Shown here one piece after another: positions 1 through 6,734 of a stretch of 64,000 bases of DNA (within the stretch, counting starts at the first letter, position 1; each line of letters starts with the position of its first letter). Both the position numbers and the translations under genes were made by a program. This DNA comes from Bacillus amyloliquefaciens DSM 7 = ATCC 23350 (GTDB taxonomy: Bacteria; Bacillota; Bacilli; Bacillales; Bacillaceae), in assembly GCF_000196735.1 (NCBI RefSeq), contig NC_014551.1, positions 1,607,001-1,671,000 on the forward strand. The letters are read 5' to 3'. The notes under the pieces are model-generated. The model worked only from the letters and a program-made list of their open reading frames with translations. It was not told where the DNA came from and did not search any database.

Positions 1-767
1 AAAGAAACGGCAAATGGATCTTGAAAGATATCAACTGGCGCGTTGAGAAAAACGAAAATTGGGTGCTGTACGGATTAAACGGAGCCGGAAAAACCGCTTT
101 GCTGAATATGTTATGCTCATATTACTTCCCCACTTCAGGAGAGATGCAGGTGCTCGGCCACCATTTCGGCAAAACAGAGCTCGGTGACAGACTCAGAAGG
201 AAAATCGGCCTTGTTTCAGCAGGACTTCAGCACAAATTATATGCCGCGGATTCCGCTTTTGAAATCGCCCTGAGCGGCGCGTACGCCTCAATCGGGCTGT
301 ACGAAACCCCGAGTGAACAGGTGAGGGAAAAAGCGATCGGTCTTCTGAAGGATTTAGGCGCCATCAGTTACGCCGACAGAAGGTATGAGACGTTATCACA
401 GGGGGAAAGGCAAAGAGCGCTGATTGCGCGGGCGCTTATGGCTGATCCGGAACTGCTGATTTTGGACGAGCCCGTGACGGGTCTGGATTTTATGGCAAGA
501 GAGCAGCTGCTGGACACGATTACGTCTATCGCTGAAAAAGAAAATGCGCCGTCCATCCTTTATGTCACCCATCATGCTGAAGAAATTCTGCCGGTATTTG
601 ATCAGGCGCTGCTTTTAAAACAAGGCGAGGTGTTCGCATCAGGGAAAATCAGAGACATGCTTTCTGATGAGCGGCTTACAGCGTTTTTCGATATGCCTGT
701 CAATGTCATATGGAACAACGGCCGCCCGTTTTTAACACGTGCAAAAGCGGCATCATCCGTAAAATAA
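1..767 (+). CDS. ylmA: ABC transporter ATP-binding protein YlmA (5' end missing)
   Basis: This is the 3' part of an ATP-binding cassette protein; the reading frame is open to the left window edge (in-frame codons from base 3 read RNGKWILKD), so the true start lies outside. The TTG at 21 is internal. The Walker A motif GLNGAGKT is near the visible N terminus, the signature LSQGERQR and Walker B LLILDEP follow, and a switch His sits in VTHH. Fused membrane segments are absent, so it would act in the cytoplasm with a separate permease, but no permease gene lies downstream. In B. subtilis YlmA has about 264 residues, so only a short N-terminal piece is missing. The transported substrate is unknown. 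It ends just before the TPP riboswitch of ylmB and need not be functionally linked to it. Confidence 0.9.
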   Translation, partial: RNGKWILKDINWRVEKNENWVLYGLNGAGKTALLNMLCSYYFPTSGEMQVLGHHFGKTELGDRLRRKIGLVSAGLQHKLYAADSAFEIALSGAYASIGLYETPSEQVREKAIGLLKDLGAISYADRRYETLSQGERQRALIARALMADPELLILDEPVTGLDFMAREQLLDTITSIAEKENAPSILYVTHHAEEILPVFDQALLLKQGEVFASGKIRDMLSDERLTAFFDMPVNVIWNNGRPFLTRAKAASSVK

Positions 768-773
768 CATAAC

Positions 774-862
774 GTTCACCCTGGGGGTGCTGCCATGCAG
801 CTGAGAGAGACGTTTGTCTCAACCCTTAACGGACCTGATCCGGATCATGCCGGCGGAGGGAA
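774..862 (+). promoter_or_regulatory. TPP riboswitch (THI element) upstream of ylmB
   Basis: The leader carries the conserved TPP aptamer blocks in order: GGGGGTGCTG, CTGAGAGAGA, AACCCTT, ACCTGATCCGGATCATGCC and GGCGGAGGGAAG. These are the pyrimidine- and pyrophosphate-sensor helices of the THI box. An intrinsic terminator follows about 35 bases later, so the likely mode is transcription termination when thiamine pyrophosphate is bound. It precedes ylmB, a thiamine-salvage gene. Identification is from motif order; the folding was done by eye only. Confidence 0.95.
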
Positions 863-897
863 GCGGTGAAAAAAGCGGAGGAAGATCCGTTTTTTAC

Positions 898-926
898 CCG
901 TTTCATTTGATGAAACGGTTTTTTTG
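898..926 (+). terminator. Riboswitch-controlled terminator before ylmB
   Basis: A perfect short hairpin (CCGTTTCAT / ATGAAACGG) is followed by a run of T. It lies between the TPP aptamer and the ylmB start at 951 and is the obvious expression platform. Confidence 0.85.
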
Positions 927-950
927 ATACAGCCAAAGGAGAGATTTTCA

Positions 951-2231
951 ATGAATCAGCTTGACATGCTGCTGCACCAGGCGGAAAAACGGCGGGACGA
1001 CTTAATACATATTGCTGAAAGGTTGATAGCCTTTCCGACTCCGGCCCCGCCGGCAAGAAATACGGCAGAAGCTCAGAAGTGGGTCGCCGGATTTTTAAAA
1101 GAAACCGGCTGCTCGGTCGATATGTGGGATGTGTATCCGGAAGATCCGAACGTAGTCGGCGTTTTAAAAGGGACGGATTCAAACCGGCATCAAAGCCTGA
1201 TTTTAAACGGACACATTGACGTGGCCGAGGTTCAGGGTGAAGACTGGGATACTGACCCGTTTCAGCCGCTCGTAAAAGACGGCATGCTGATCGGAAGGGG
1301 CGCTGCTGATATGAAAGGGGGATTGGCGTGTGTTCTTTTTGCTCTGCAGCTGATACATGATGCGGGCATTAAGCTTGCGGGCGACCTTATTGTACAGTCT
1401 GTGATCGGAGAAGAAGTCGGTGAGGCGGGGACGCTGGAATGCTGCAAACGCGGCTATTACGCGGATTTTGCGGTTGTCGCCGATACGAGCAGCCTGCATA
1501 TTCAAGGGCAGGGCGGTGTAATCACCGGCTGGATAGAATTGAAAAGCAAAAAAACATTTCATGACGGCATGAGGCGCAATCTGATTCATGCGGGCGGTGG
1601 CGCATTCGGAGCGAGCGCAATCGAAAAAATGGCGAAAATCATCACTGCCTTGGGTGAGCTGGAGCGCCACTGGGCGGTAACGAAAAGCTATCCCGGCTTT
1701 GCGCCCGGCACCAATACAATCAACCCCGCCGTCATTGAAGGGGGAAGGCACGCAGCGTTTGTCGCCGATGAATGCAGATTATGGATTACCGTCCACTTTT
1801 ATCCGAACGAAACACACGAACAAGCAGCCGCTGAAATCGAAGACTATATAAATCGTGTCTCTGACAGCGATCTGTGGCTCAGGGAGAACAGGCCGGTGTT
1901 CAAATGGGGCGGCTCTTCCATGATTGAAGACAGAGGCGAGGTGTTCCCGGCGCTTGAAATCGACCCGGAGCATCCGGCAGTTTCTGTCCTGGCGGCCTCA
2001 CACTCAGCCGTCAAAAAACAGGAGCCGGTCATTGATGTTTCCCAAACCGTAACTGACGGAGGGTGGCTTTATAATGCCGGGATTCCGAGTGTAATATACG
2101 GGCCCGGTGATTTAAAAAACGCCCACTCCGTAAACGAGGAAGTGTCCGTTGATGAGCTTATAGACTATACGAAAGTCATGCTGAGCTTTATCCTCACCTG
2201 GTGCAGCCGCAAAAAAGATTGCCCGATGTGA
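951..2231 (+). CDS. ylmB: Thiamine-salvage formylaminopyrimidine deformylase YlmB
   Basis: A 426-residue M20-family metallohydrolase. B. subtilis YlmB removes the formyl group from N-formyl-4-amino-5-aminomethyl-2-methylpyrimidine, a breakdown product of thiamine, so that the pyrimidine can be reused. Metal-binding features are visible: His88-x-Asp90 in NGHIDV, the bridging Asp120 in GRGAADMKGG, and a Glu pair in GEEVGEAG. A dimerisation-domain insertion lies in the middle, as in ArgE/DapE relatives. The ATG at 951 is preceded by AAAGGAGA; an in-frame start 27 bases upstream falls in the terminator tail and is not used here. The TPP riboswitch supports the thiamine assignment over a general peptidase role. 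Confidence 0.93.
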   Translation: MNQLDMLLHQAEKRRDDLIHIAERLIAFPTPAPPARNTAEAQKWVAGFLKETGCSVDMWDVYPEDPNVVGVLKGTDSNRHQSLILNGHIDVAEVQGEDWDTDPFQPLVKDGMLIGRGAADMKGGLACVLFALQLIHDAGIKLAGDLIVQSVIGEEVGEAGTLECCKRGYYADFAVVADTSSLHIQGQGGVITGWIELKSKKTFHDGMRRNLIHAGGGAFGASAIEKMAKIITALGELERHWAVTKSYPGFAPGTNTINPAVIEGGRHAAFVADECRLWITVHFYPNETHEQAAAEIEDYINRVSDSDLWLRENRPVFKWGGSSMIEDRGEVFPALEIDPEHPAVSVLAASHSAVKKQEPVIDVSQTVTDGGWLYNAGIPSVIYGPGDLKNAHSVNEEVSVDELIDYTKVMLSFILTWCSRKKDCPM

Positions 2232-2291
2232 CAAGGTTCAGCCCGGCCGTTCATATAATAGGAAAAAGAATGGGCGAAGGGCGTGATACGA

Positions 2292-2543
2292 ATGATCAGC
2301 ATATCTGAATTTCAAATAAAAGATGTGGTAAACGTGTCGAACGGAAAAAAACTCGGCAGCATCGGTGATATTGATATTAACGTGACAACGGGGAAAATTC
2401 AGGCGATTATTTTAGGCGGGAGCGGAAAAGTTCTCGGTTTTTTCGGAAAAGAAGAGGAAATGATCATTCCTTGGCGAAATATAGTTAAAATTGGGGAAGA
2501 TGTCATCTTAGTGCGTGTAAACGAACCAAAGGGGGGAGCGTAA
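2292..2543 (+). CDS. ylmC: YlmC/YmxH family PRC-barrel protein
   Basis: A small 83-residue protein made almost entirely of a PRC-barrel fold, with the typical start ISEFQIKDVVNVSNGKKLG and the stretch GDIDINVTTGKIQAIIL. The family (YlmC/YmxH) is common in spore formers and its molecular role is unknown; in B. subtilis it is associated with sporulation. The ATG at 2292 has GAAGGG about ten bases upstream; a GTG three codons earlier would sit directly on that site. It stands alone, followed by a terminator. The upstream sequence TCATATAATA could be a sporulation-type -10 element, but I see no matching -35. Confidence 0.9.
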   Translation: MISISEFQIKDVVNVSNGKKLGSIGDIDINVTTGKIQAIILGGSGKVLGFFGKEEEMIIPWRNIVKIGEDVILVRVNEPKGGA

Positions 2544-2563
2544 TCCTCCCTTTACTTGTAAAA

Positions 2564-2600
2564 TGCCGGAAATCTCAATGTTTCCGGCACATTTATTTAT
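2564..2600 (+). terminator. Terminator after ylmC
   Basis: The inverted repeat TGCCGGAAA / TTTCCGGCA encloses an 8-base loop and is followed by the T-rich stretch CATTTATTTAT. Confidence 0.8.
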
Positions 2601-2640
2601 CCGATTTTTCAATCAGCCGCTAAACGTATGCTTGAAATTG

Positions 2641-2649
2641 TGTTAAAAT
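2641..2649 (+). promoter_or_regulatory. Candidate extended -10 promoter for ylmD cluster
   Basis: TGTTAAAAT fits an extended -10 (TG-n-TAAAAT) about 50 bases before ylmD and just downstream of the ylmC terminator. No convincing -35 is present at the right distance, so this is tentative. Confidence 0.4.
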
Positions 2650-2697
2650 GAGTGGGAAATTACGCTTTTTTAATGTTTGTCGAAAGGTTGGATCCTC

Positions 2698-3534
2698 ATG
2701 AATACATATCACCCGTTTAGTTTTACCACCCCCTCGGCACTCATGATAGAAGACTGGAATCATGTGAATCAGCATAACACAAAGGTCATCGCGGGATTCA
2801 CAACCAAAAACGGAGGTGTCAGCAATCCTCCGTATGAGTCATTAAATACCGGATTGCACGTCCGGGACGAAGCTCATGATGTTGTGAAAAACCGTGAAGT
2901 CATAGCGTCCTTATGCGGTACTGATCTGGATTCCTGGGTATTCGCAGATCAGACACATGAAAACCGCGTCCGACACGTGACGGCCGGGGATAAAGGAAAA
3001 GGGGCGAGAGACTATTCCTCCGCATTCCGCGGGACGGACGGGCTCTATACGAAAGATACGAATCTTTTTTTGGCCCTGTGTTTTGCAGACTGTGTGCCCT
3101 TGTATTTTTATGACCCGGTAAATTCCATTATCGGCGCTGCCCATGCCGGATGGAAGGGGACGGTCAGACAAATCGGGCGCATCATGACGGAACGCTGGGT
3201 AAACGAAGAAGGCTCACGCTTAACAGATATTCAGGCTGTCATCGGTCCGTCTATCAGTGCAGTAAGCTATACCGTCGACGACCGCGTCATTAATGAAGTC
3301 CGGGCGCTGCCTTTTTCGGCTGAATCCGCCATATGTGAAACGGAAAAAGGCCAGTATCAGCTTGATTTAAAAGAGGTAAACCGCCTTCTTCTGATACATT
3401 GCGGCATTCCGGAAGAAAACATTTCAGTCAGCGGTTTATGCACTGAACGAGAGCATGAATTATTCTTTTCACACCGCCGCGACAAAGGGAAAACGGGACG
3501 CATGATGTCCTTTATCGGAATGAAGGAGGCATAA
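2698..3534 (+). CDS. ylmD: YlmD, laccase-fold (PgeF/YfiH/FAMIN) family enzyme
   Basis: A 278-residue member of the DUF152 family. Members act as purine nucleoside phosphorylase/adenosine deaminase-type enzymes (FAMIN/YlmD) or as the peptidoglycan editing factor YfiH/PgeF. Family-defining metal residues are visible in ALCFADCVPLYFYDP and in GAAHAGWKGT (His149). The ATG at 2698 gives the family length; an upstream TTG would add only seven residues. It opens the conserved ylmD-ylmE-sepF-ylmG-ylmH-divIVA cluster, but a direct division role has not been shown. Which activity dominates here cannot be read from sequence. Confidence 0.88.
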   Translation: MNTYHPFSFTTPSALMIEDWNHVNQHNTKVIAGFTTKNGGVSNPPYESLNTGLHVRDEAHDVVKNREVIASLCGTDLDSWVFADQTHENRVRHVTAGDKGKGARDYSSAFRGTDGLYTKDTNLFLALCFADCVPLYFYDPVNSIIGAAHAGWKGTVRQIGRIMTERWVNEEGSRLTDIQAVIGPSISAVSYTVDDRVINEVRALPFSAESAICETEKGQYQLDLKEVNRLLLIHCGIPEENISVSGLCTEREHELFFSHRRDKGKTGRMMSFIGMKEA

Positions 3535-3540
3535 GTTATC

Positions 3541-4233
3541 TTGCGTGTTGCTGATCAATTACGACATATAAACGAAAGAATAAACGAAGCATGTAACAGA
3601 TCGGGCCGAAGCCCCGAAGATGTAACCGTCATCGCGGTTACAAAATACGTATCAGCCGAAAGGGCTCAAGAGGCCGTCGATGCTGGTATTACAAGTCTGG
3701 GAGAAAACCGGGATACGGAGCTTATCCGCAAGCAGGATGTCATCAAAGGCAGCCCGGAGTGGCACTTTATCGGCAGTCTTCAGACCAGAAAGGTGAAGGC
3801 GGTCGTTGACCGTGTATCTTATATTCATTCCTTAGACAGACTGTCATTGGCAAAAGAGATTGAAAAACGGGCGCCGCATGCGGTTCGCTGTTTTGTGCAG
3901 GTGAATACTTCGCGTGAGCCGTCTAAGCACGGTTTGAAAACAGAGGAGGTCATCCCCTTTATCAGAGAGCTTTCTGACTTTAGAAACATTTCTGTAGAGG
4001 GCCTGATGACGATGGCTCCCCTGACAGACGATACAGAAACGATCAGAGCCTGCTTCCGGCAATTGCGTGATCTGAGGGATCAGGTGCAGCAGCTGAATCA
4101 GACAAACGCACCGTGCCGGGAACTTTCAATGGGCATGTCAAATGATTATGAAATCGCTGTTGAAGAGGGCGCTACTTTTATCCGAATCGGCTCTTCATTA
4201 GTCGGAAATGAAACGGGGGGTGTAAACAAATGA
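3541..4233 (+). CDS. ylmE: PLP-binding homeostasis protein YlmE (YggS/PLPBP family)
   Basis: A 230-residue single-domain PLP-binding protein related to the N-terminal barrel of alanine racemase. Family members have no confirmed catalytic activity and buffer pyridoxal phosphate and amino acid balance. The PLP lysine is Lys35 in AVTKYV, and the phosphate-binding loop resembles [22 protein letters not shown]. The start codon is TTG at 3541 with AGGAGG eleven bases upstream; this gives the [14 protein letters not shown] start seen in B. subtilis. Its last bases overlap sepF through ATGA, suggesting translational coupling. Confidence 0.92.
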   Translation: MRVADQLRHINERINEACNRSGRSPEDVTVIAVTKYVSAERAQEAVDAGITSLGENRDTELIRKQDVIKGSPEWHFIGSLQTRKVKAVVDRVSYIHSLDRLSLAKEIEKRAPHAVRCFVQVNTSREPSKHGLKTEEVIPFIRELSDFRNISVEGLMTMAPLTDDTETIRACFRQLRDLRDQVQQLNQTNAPCRELSMGMSNDYEIAVEEGATFIRIGSSLVGNETGGVNK

Positions 4234-4688
4234 GCATGAAAAATAAATTGAAAAACTTTTTCTCAATGGATGAGGAGGAGTACGAGTACGAATACATTGA
4301 AACAGAGAAGGATCATCCGGAAGAACACGAACAGCAGAAAGATAAACAGCCTGCCTACGCCCAGAAGCCGGCGGGGAAGCAGAACGTAGTAAGCTTGCAA
4401 AGTGTTCAGAAATCCTCTAAAGTGGTGTTGAGTGAACCTCGTGTATATGCGGAAGCGCAGGAAATCGCCGATCATTTAAAGAACAGGCGGGCGGTTGTCG
4501 TCAATCTTCAGCGCATCCAGCATGATCAGGCGAAAAGAATCGTCGACTTTTTAAGCGGAACCGTCTATGCTATCGGCGGCGACATTCAAAGAATCGGTTC
4601 GGATATTTTTCTGTGCACGCCTGATAATGTCGATGTTTCCGGCACGATTTCGGAGCTCATAAATGAAGACGAACATCAGAGGTGGTAA
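4230..4688 (+). CDS. sepF: Cell division protein SepF
   Basis: A 152-residue cytoplasmic FtsZ-binding protein that forms rings, tethers FtsZ filaments to the membrane and works with FtsA in septum assembly. The N-terminal [11 protein letters not shown] is the short amphipathic membrane helix. It is followed by a strongly acidic, flexible linker ([12 protein letters not shown]) and then the conserved C-terminal domain from about residue 60, with [13 protein letters not shown] and a [13 protein letters not shown] core. The gene overlaps ylmE by four bases and lies in the division cluster that leads to divIVA. Confidence 0.95.
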   Translation: MSMKNKLKNFFSMDEEEYEYEYIETEKDHPEEHEQQKDKQPAYAQKPAGKQNVVSLQSVQKSSKVVLSEPRVYAEAQEIADHLKNRRAVVVNLQRIQHDQAKRIVDFLSGTVYAIGGDIQRIGSDIFLCTPDNVDVSGTISELINEDEHQRW

Positions 4689-4694
4689 AGCAGG

Positions 4695-4973
4695 ATGATT
4701 CTTTATCAAATTTTTTCCGTTCTGAGTTATTTAATTTACATCTACTCGTTTGCCCTGATTATCTATATCTTTATGTCATGGGTGCCGAGTACGAGAGAAA
4801 CGGCGGTCGGACGGTTTCTCGCAGCGATTTGCGAACCGTACCTAGAACCGTTCAGAAGGATCATTCCGCCCATTGCCATGCTGGATATATCCCCGATTGT
4901 AGCGATTATCGTGCTTCGATTTGCCACGACGGGACTTTGGGGCCTGTACCGCATGATCGCAATGTATACTTGA
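4695..4973 (+). CDS. ylmG: YggT-family membrane protein YlmG
   Basis: A 92-residue integral membrane protein with two hydrophobic segments, roughly residues 5-30 and 62-85, separated by the conserved [12 protein letters not shown] loop typical of the YggT family. Members are encoded beside sepF in many Gram-positive bacteria and chloroplast relatives affect nucleoid distribution; the bacterial function is not settled. GAGGTGG overlapping the sepF stop is the ribosome binding site. An overlapping + strand frame in the same place lacks family features and is not a gene. Confidence 0.9.
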   Translation: MILYQIFSVLSYLIYIYSFALIIYIFMSWVPSTRETAVGRFLAAICEPYLEPFRRIIPPIAMLDISPIVAIIVLRFATTGLWGLYRMIAMYT

Positions 4974-4991
4974 ATGTGACAGTTTGATACG

Positions 4992-5011
4992 GGCTTGGCA
5001 CCAGCCAAGCC
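4992..5011 (+). terminator. Inverted repeat between ylmG and ylmH
   Basis: A perfect 7-bp stem GGCTTGG / CCAAGCC with a 6-base loop is followed by TCTTTAC. The T tail is weak, so it may attenuate or protect mRNA rather than fully terminate; ylmH follows within 24 bases. Confidence 0.45.
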
Positions 5012-5034
5012 TCTTTACATAGAAAGGAAAGAAC

Positions 5035-5805
5035 ATGAGCGATATTTACCAGCACTTCAGACAAGACGAGCGGCCTTTTATTGATCAGGTGCTTGAATGG
5101 AAACAGATTGTCCAGGACCAGTACCGGATGAAGCTGACTGATTTCTTAGATCCCCGGGAACAGGTGATTGTAAAAGCCGTTATCGGTGATGCCTGCGGCC
5201 TTGCGTTTTTCGGAGGCTATGACAGGGCTGAACGCAAACGCGCGATTTTATACCCCGAATATATGGAACCTGAACAGGATGATTTTGAGCTCCGGGCTTT
5301 TGAAGTTCAATACGCTGAAAAATTCGTCAGCATCGACCACCGCTCTCTTCTCGGGTCATTAATGGGAATCGGCTTAAAGCGGCAGAAATACGGTGATCTG
5401 ATTTTCTCAGAGGAAGCCGTGCAGCTTATCGTCTCAGGTGAAATCGCCGATTTTGTCGGCACCCAGCTGACCAAAGCGGGCAAAGCGCCGGTAAAGCTTG
5501 AGAAAATCGAGCTTTCCGCACTTCACATTCCCGCTTCAGATGTCGAAATAAGGGAAGACACGGTTTCTTCATTACGCCTTGACGCCGTCTGCGCTTTAAT
5601 GAGCAGGCAATCCCGGCAGAAAGCGCAGGCGCTTGTGAAAAACGGGCTCGTTAAGGTGAATTGGAAAGCCGTTGAGGATCCTTCCTATCAGGTTGCTGAA
5701 GGGGACATGCTTTCGATTCGGGGCTTCGGACGATGCAGTTTGACAAAAGTTGACGGAAAAACGAAAAAAGACAAATGGAAAGTTACGTTTGAACGGCAAA
5801 AATAA
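5035..5805 (+). CDS. ylmH: S4-domain RNA-binding protein YlmH (ribosome quality control)
   Basis: A 256-residue protein with a C-terminal S4 RNA-binding domain at roughly residues 180-240 (the stretch beginning SLRLDAVCALMSRQSR, with KVNWKAVEDPSYQVAEGD inside). In B. subtilis YlmH binds stalled 50S subunits carrying peptidyl-tRNA and supports C-terminal alanine tailing together with RqcH. It was earlier listed only as a division-cluster gene. AGAAAGGAAAG precedes the ATG. The tailing enzyme rqcH is encoded 26 kb away in the same window. Confidence 0.92.
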   Translation: MSDIYQHFRQDERPFIDQVLEWKQIVQDQYRMKLTDFLDPREQVIVKAVIGDACGLAFFGGYDRAERKRAILYPEYMEPEQDDFELRAFEVQYAEKFVSIDHRSLLGSLMGIGLKRQKYGDLIFSEEAVQLIVSGEIADFVGTQLTKAGKAPVKLEKIELSALHIPASDVEIREDTVSSLRLDAVCALMSRQSRQKAQALVKNGLVKVNWKAVEDPSYQVAEGDMLSIRGFGRCSLTKVDGKTKKDKWKVTFERQK

Positions 5806-5848
5806 GTCGTTTTTTCAGTTTTTTTCTCCATCTGTGCCGTATTTGTTT

Positions 5849-5854
5849 TATAAT
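5849..5854 (+). promoter_or_regulatory. Candidate -10 element of divIVA
   Basis: A perfect TATAAT lies 46 bases before the divIVA start codon in the only sizeable gap of the cluster. The -35 region at 17-18 bases upstream is poor, so the promoter is plausible but not certain. Confidence 0.45.
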
Positions 5855-5899
5855 GTGAACTAGATAACCGTACTGAAATGTAAAAATGGAGGTGGCAAT

Positions 5900-6394
5900 A
5901 TGCCATTAACGCCGAATGATATCCATAACAAAACGTTTACAAAAGGTTTTCGCGGATATGATGAAGATGAAGTAAATGAATTTTTAATGCAGGTCAGAAA
6001 AGATTACGAAATTGCACTCCGTAAAAAAACGGAGCTTGAGGCGAAAGTGAACGAGCTGGACGAAAAAATCGGCCACTTTGCCAATATTGAAGAAACGCTG
6101 AATAAATCAATTCTCGTAGCCCAGGAAGCGGCAGAAGACGTAAAGCGCAACTCGCAGAAAGAAGCGAAGCTGATCGTCCGTGAAGCTGAAAAAAATGCCG
6201 ACCGCATTATCAATGAGTCGCTTTCCAAATCAAGAAAAATCGCAATGGAAATTGAAGAGCTGAAGAAACAGTCTAAAGTGTTCAGAACGCGTTTCCAAAT
6301 GCTGATTGAAGCGCAGCTCGACCTGCTGAAAAACGATGATTGGGATCATCTGTTAGAATACGAAGTCGACGCGGTATTTGAGGAAAAAGAATAA
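5900..6394 (+). CDS. divIVA: Cell-pole scaffold protein DivIVA
   Basis: A 164-residue coiled-coil protein that recognises strongly curved membrane at septa and poles. There it recruits the Min system and, in sporulation, chromosome-anchoring partners. The lipid-binding N-terminal domain is clear: MPLTPNDIHNKTFTKGFRGY includes the membrane-contact residues Phe17 and Arg18. From about residue 30 the sequence is a heptad-rich, highly charged helix (KKTELEAKVNELDEKI and onward) to residue 150. GGAGGTGG precedes the ATG. The ileS promoter begins 13 bases after the stop codon, with no clear terminator between. Confidence 0.96.
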   Translation: MPLTPNDIHNKTFTKGFRGYDEDEVNEFLMQVRKDYEIALRKKTELEAKVNELDEKIGHFANIEETLNKSILVAQEAAEDVKRNSQKEAKLIVREAEKNADRIINESLSKSRKIAMEIEELKKQSKVFRTRFQMLIEAQLDLLKNDDWDHLLEYEVDAVFEEKE

Positions 6395-6407
6395 TTTTCT
6401 GATTTTC

Positions 6408-6437
6408 TTGACATTCTCCGGCCCGTTCGAATATAAT
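6408..6437 (+). promoter_or_regulatory. SigmaA promoter of ileS
   Basis: Consensus TTGACA at 6408-6413 and TATAAT at 6432-6437 are separated by 18 bases. Transcription would start near 6444 and run through the T-box leader. Confidence 0.85.
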
Positions 6438-6443
6438 ACGTTC

Positions 6444-6707
6444 ATAAATTCAGATGAAAAGACGATTGAAAGGGACCGGCATGACTCAAAACAGGCTATA
6501 AAGCGAACCGGGGAAGGTGAAAGCCCGGGATGGCCGGAAGCATGCAGATCAGCCCTTTAGTTTCCTTTCTGAACCGCCAGTAGGAAAGGACGTTCCATCA
6601 CGTTACGATGTTCGAGAGGAAAGGACGGCTGACCGTTTTTTCTAAAAGGGTGGTACCGCGAGATAAGCTTTCTCGTCCCTTATGGGATGAGAGGGCTTTT
6701 TTTATTT
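6444..6707 (+). promoter_or_regulatory. T-box leader of ileS (specifier AUC)
   Basis: The roughly 290-base untranslated leader carries the T-box core AGGGTGGTACCGCG at 6647-6660, which pairs with the uncharged tRNA acceptor end. Stem I can close by AAAGGG (about 6469-6474) pairing with CCCTTT (about 6555-6560). The sequence AGATCAG just inside the 3' arm puts an ATC (Ile) codon in the specifier loop, matching the downstream gene. A terminator hairpin (CTCGTCCC / GGGATGAG, then a T run) lies at about 6672-6704. Low charged tRNA-Ile should stabilise the antiterminator and switch ileS on. This leader fills the 340-base gap between divIVA and ileS. Confidence 0.95.
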
Positions 6708-6734
6708 TCTGAAAAATGTTGTGGAGGAATGAAA

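Noticed and set aside
826..1182. 118-codon reverse frame over the TPP riboswitch and ylmB start
   Set aside because: It covers conserved aptamer sequence and the start of ylmB; its translation looks random.
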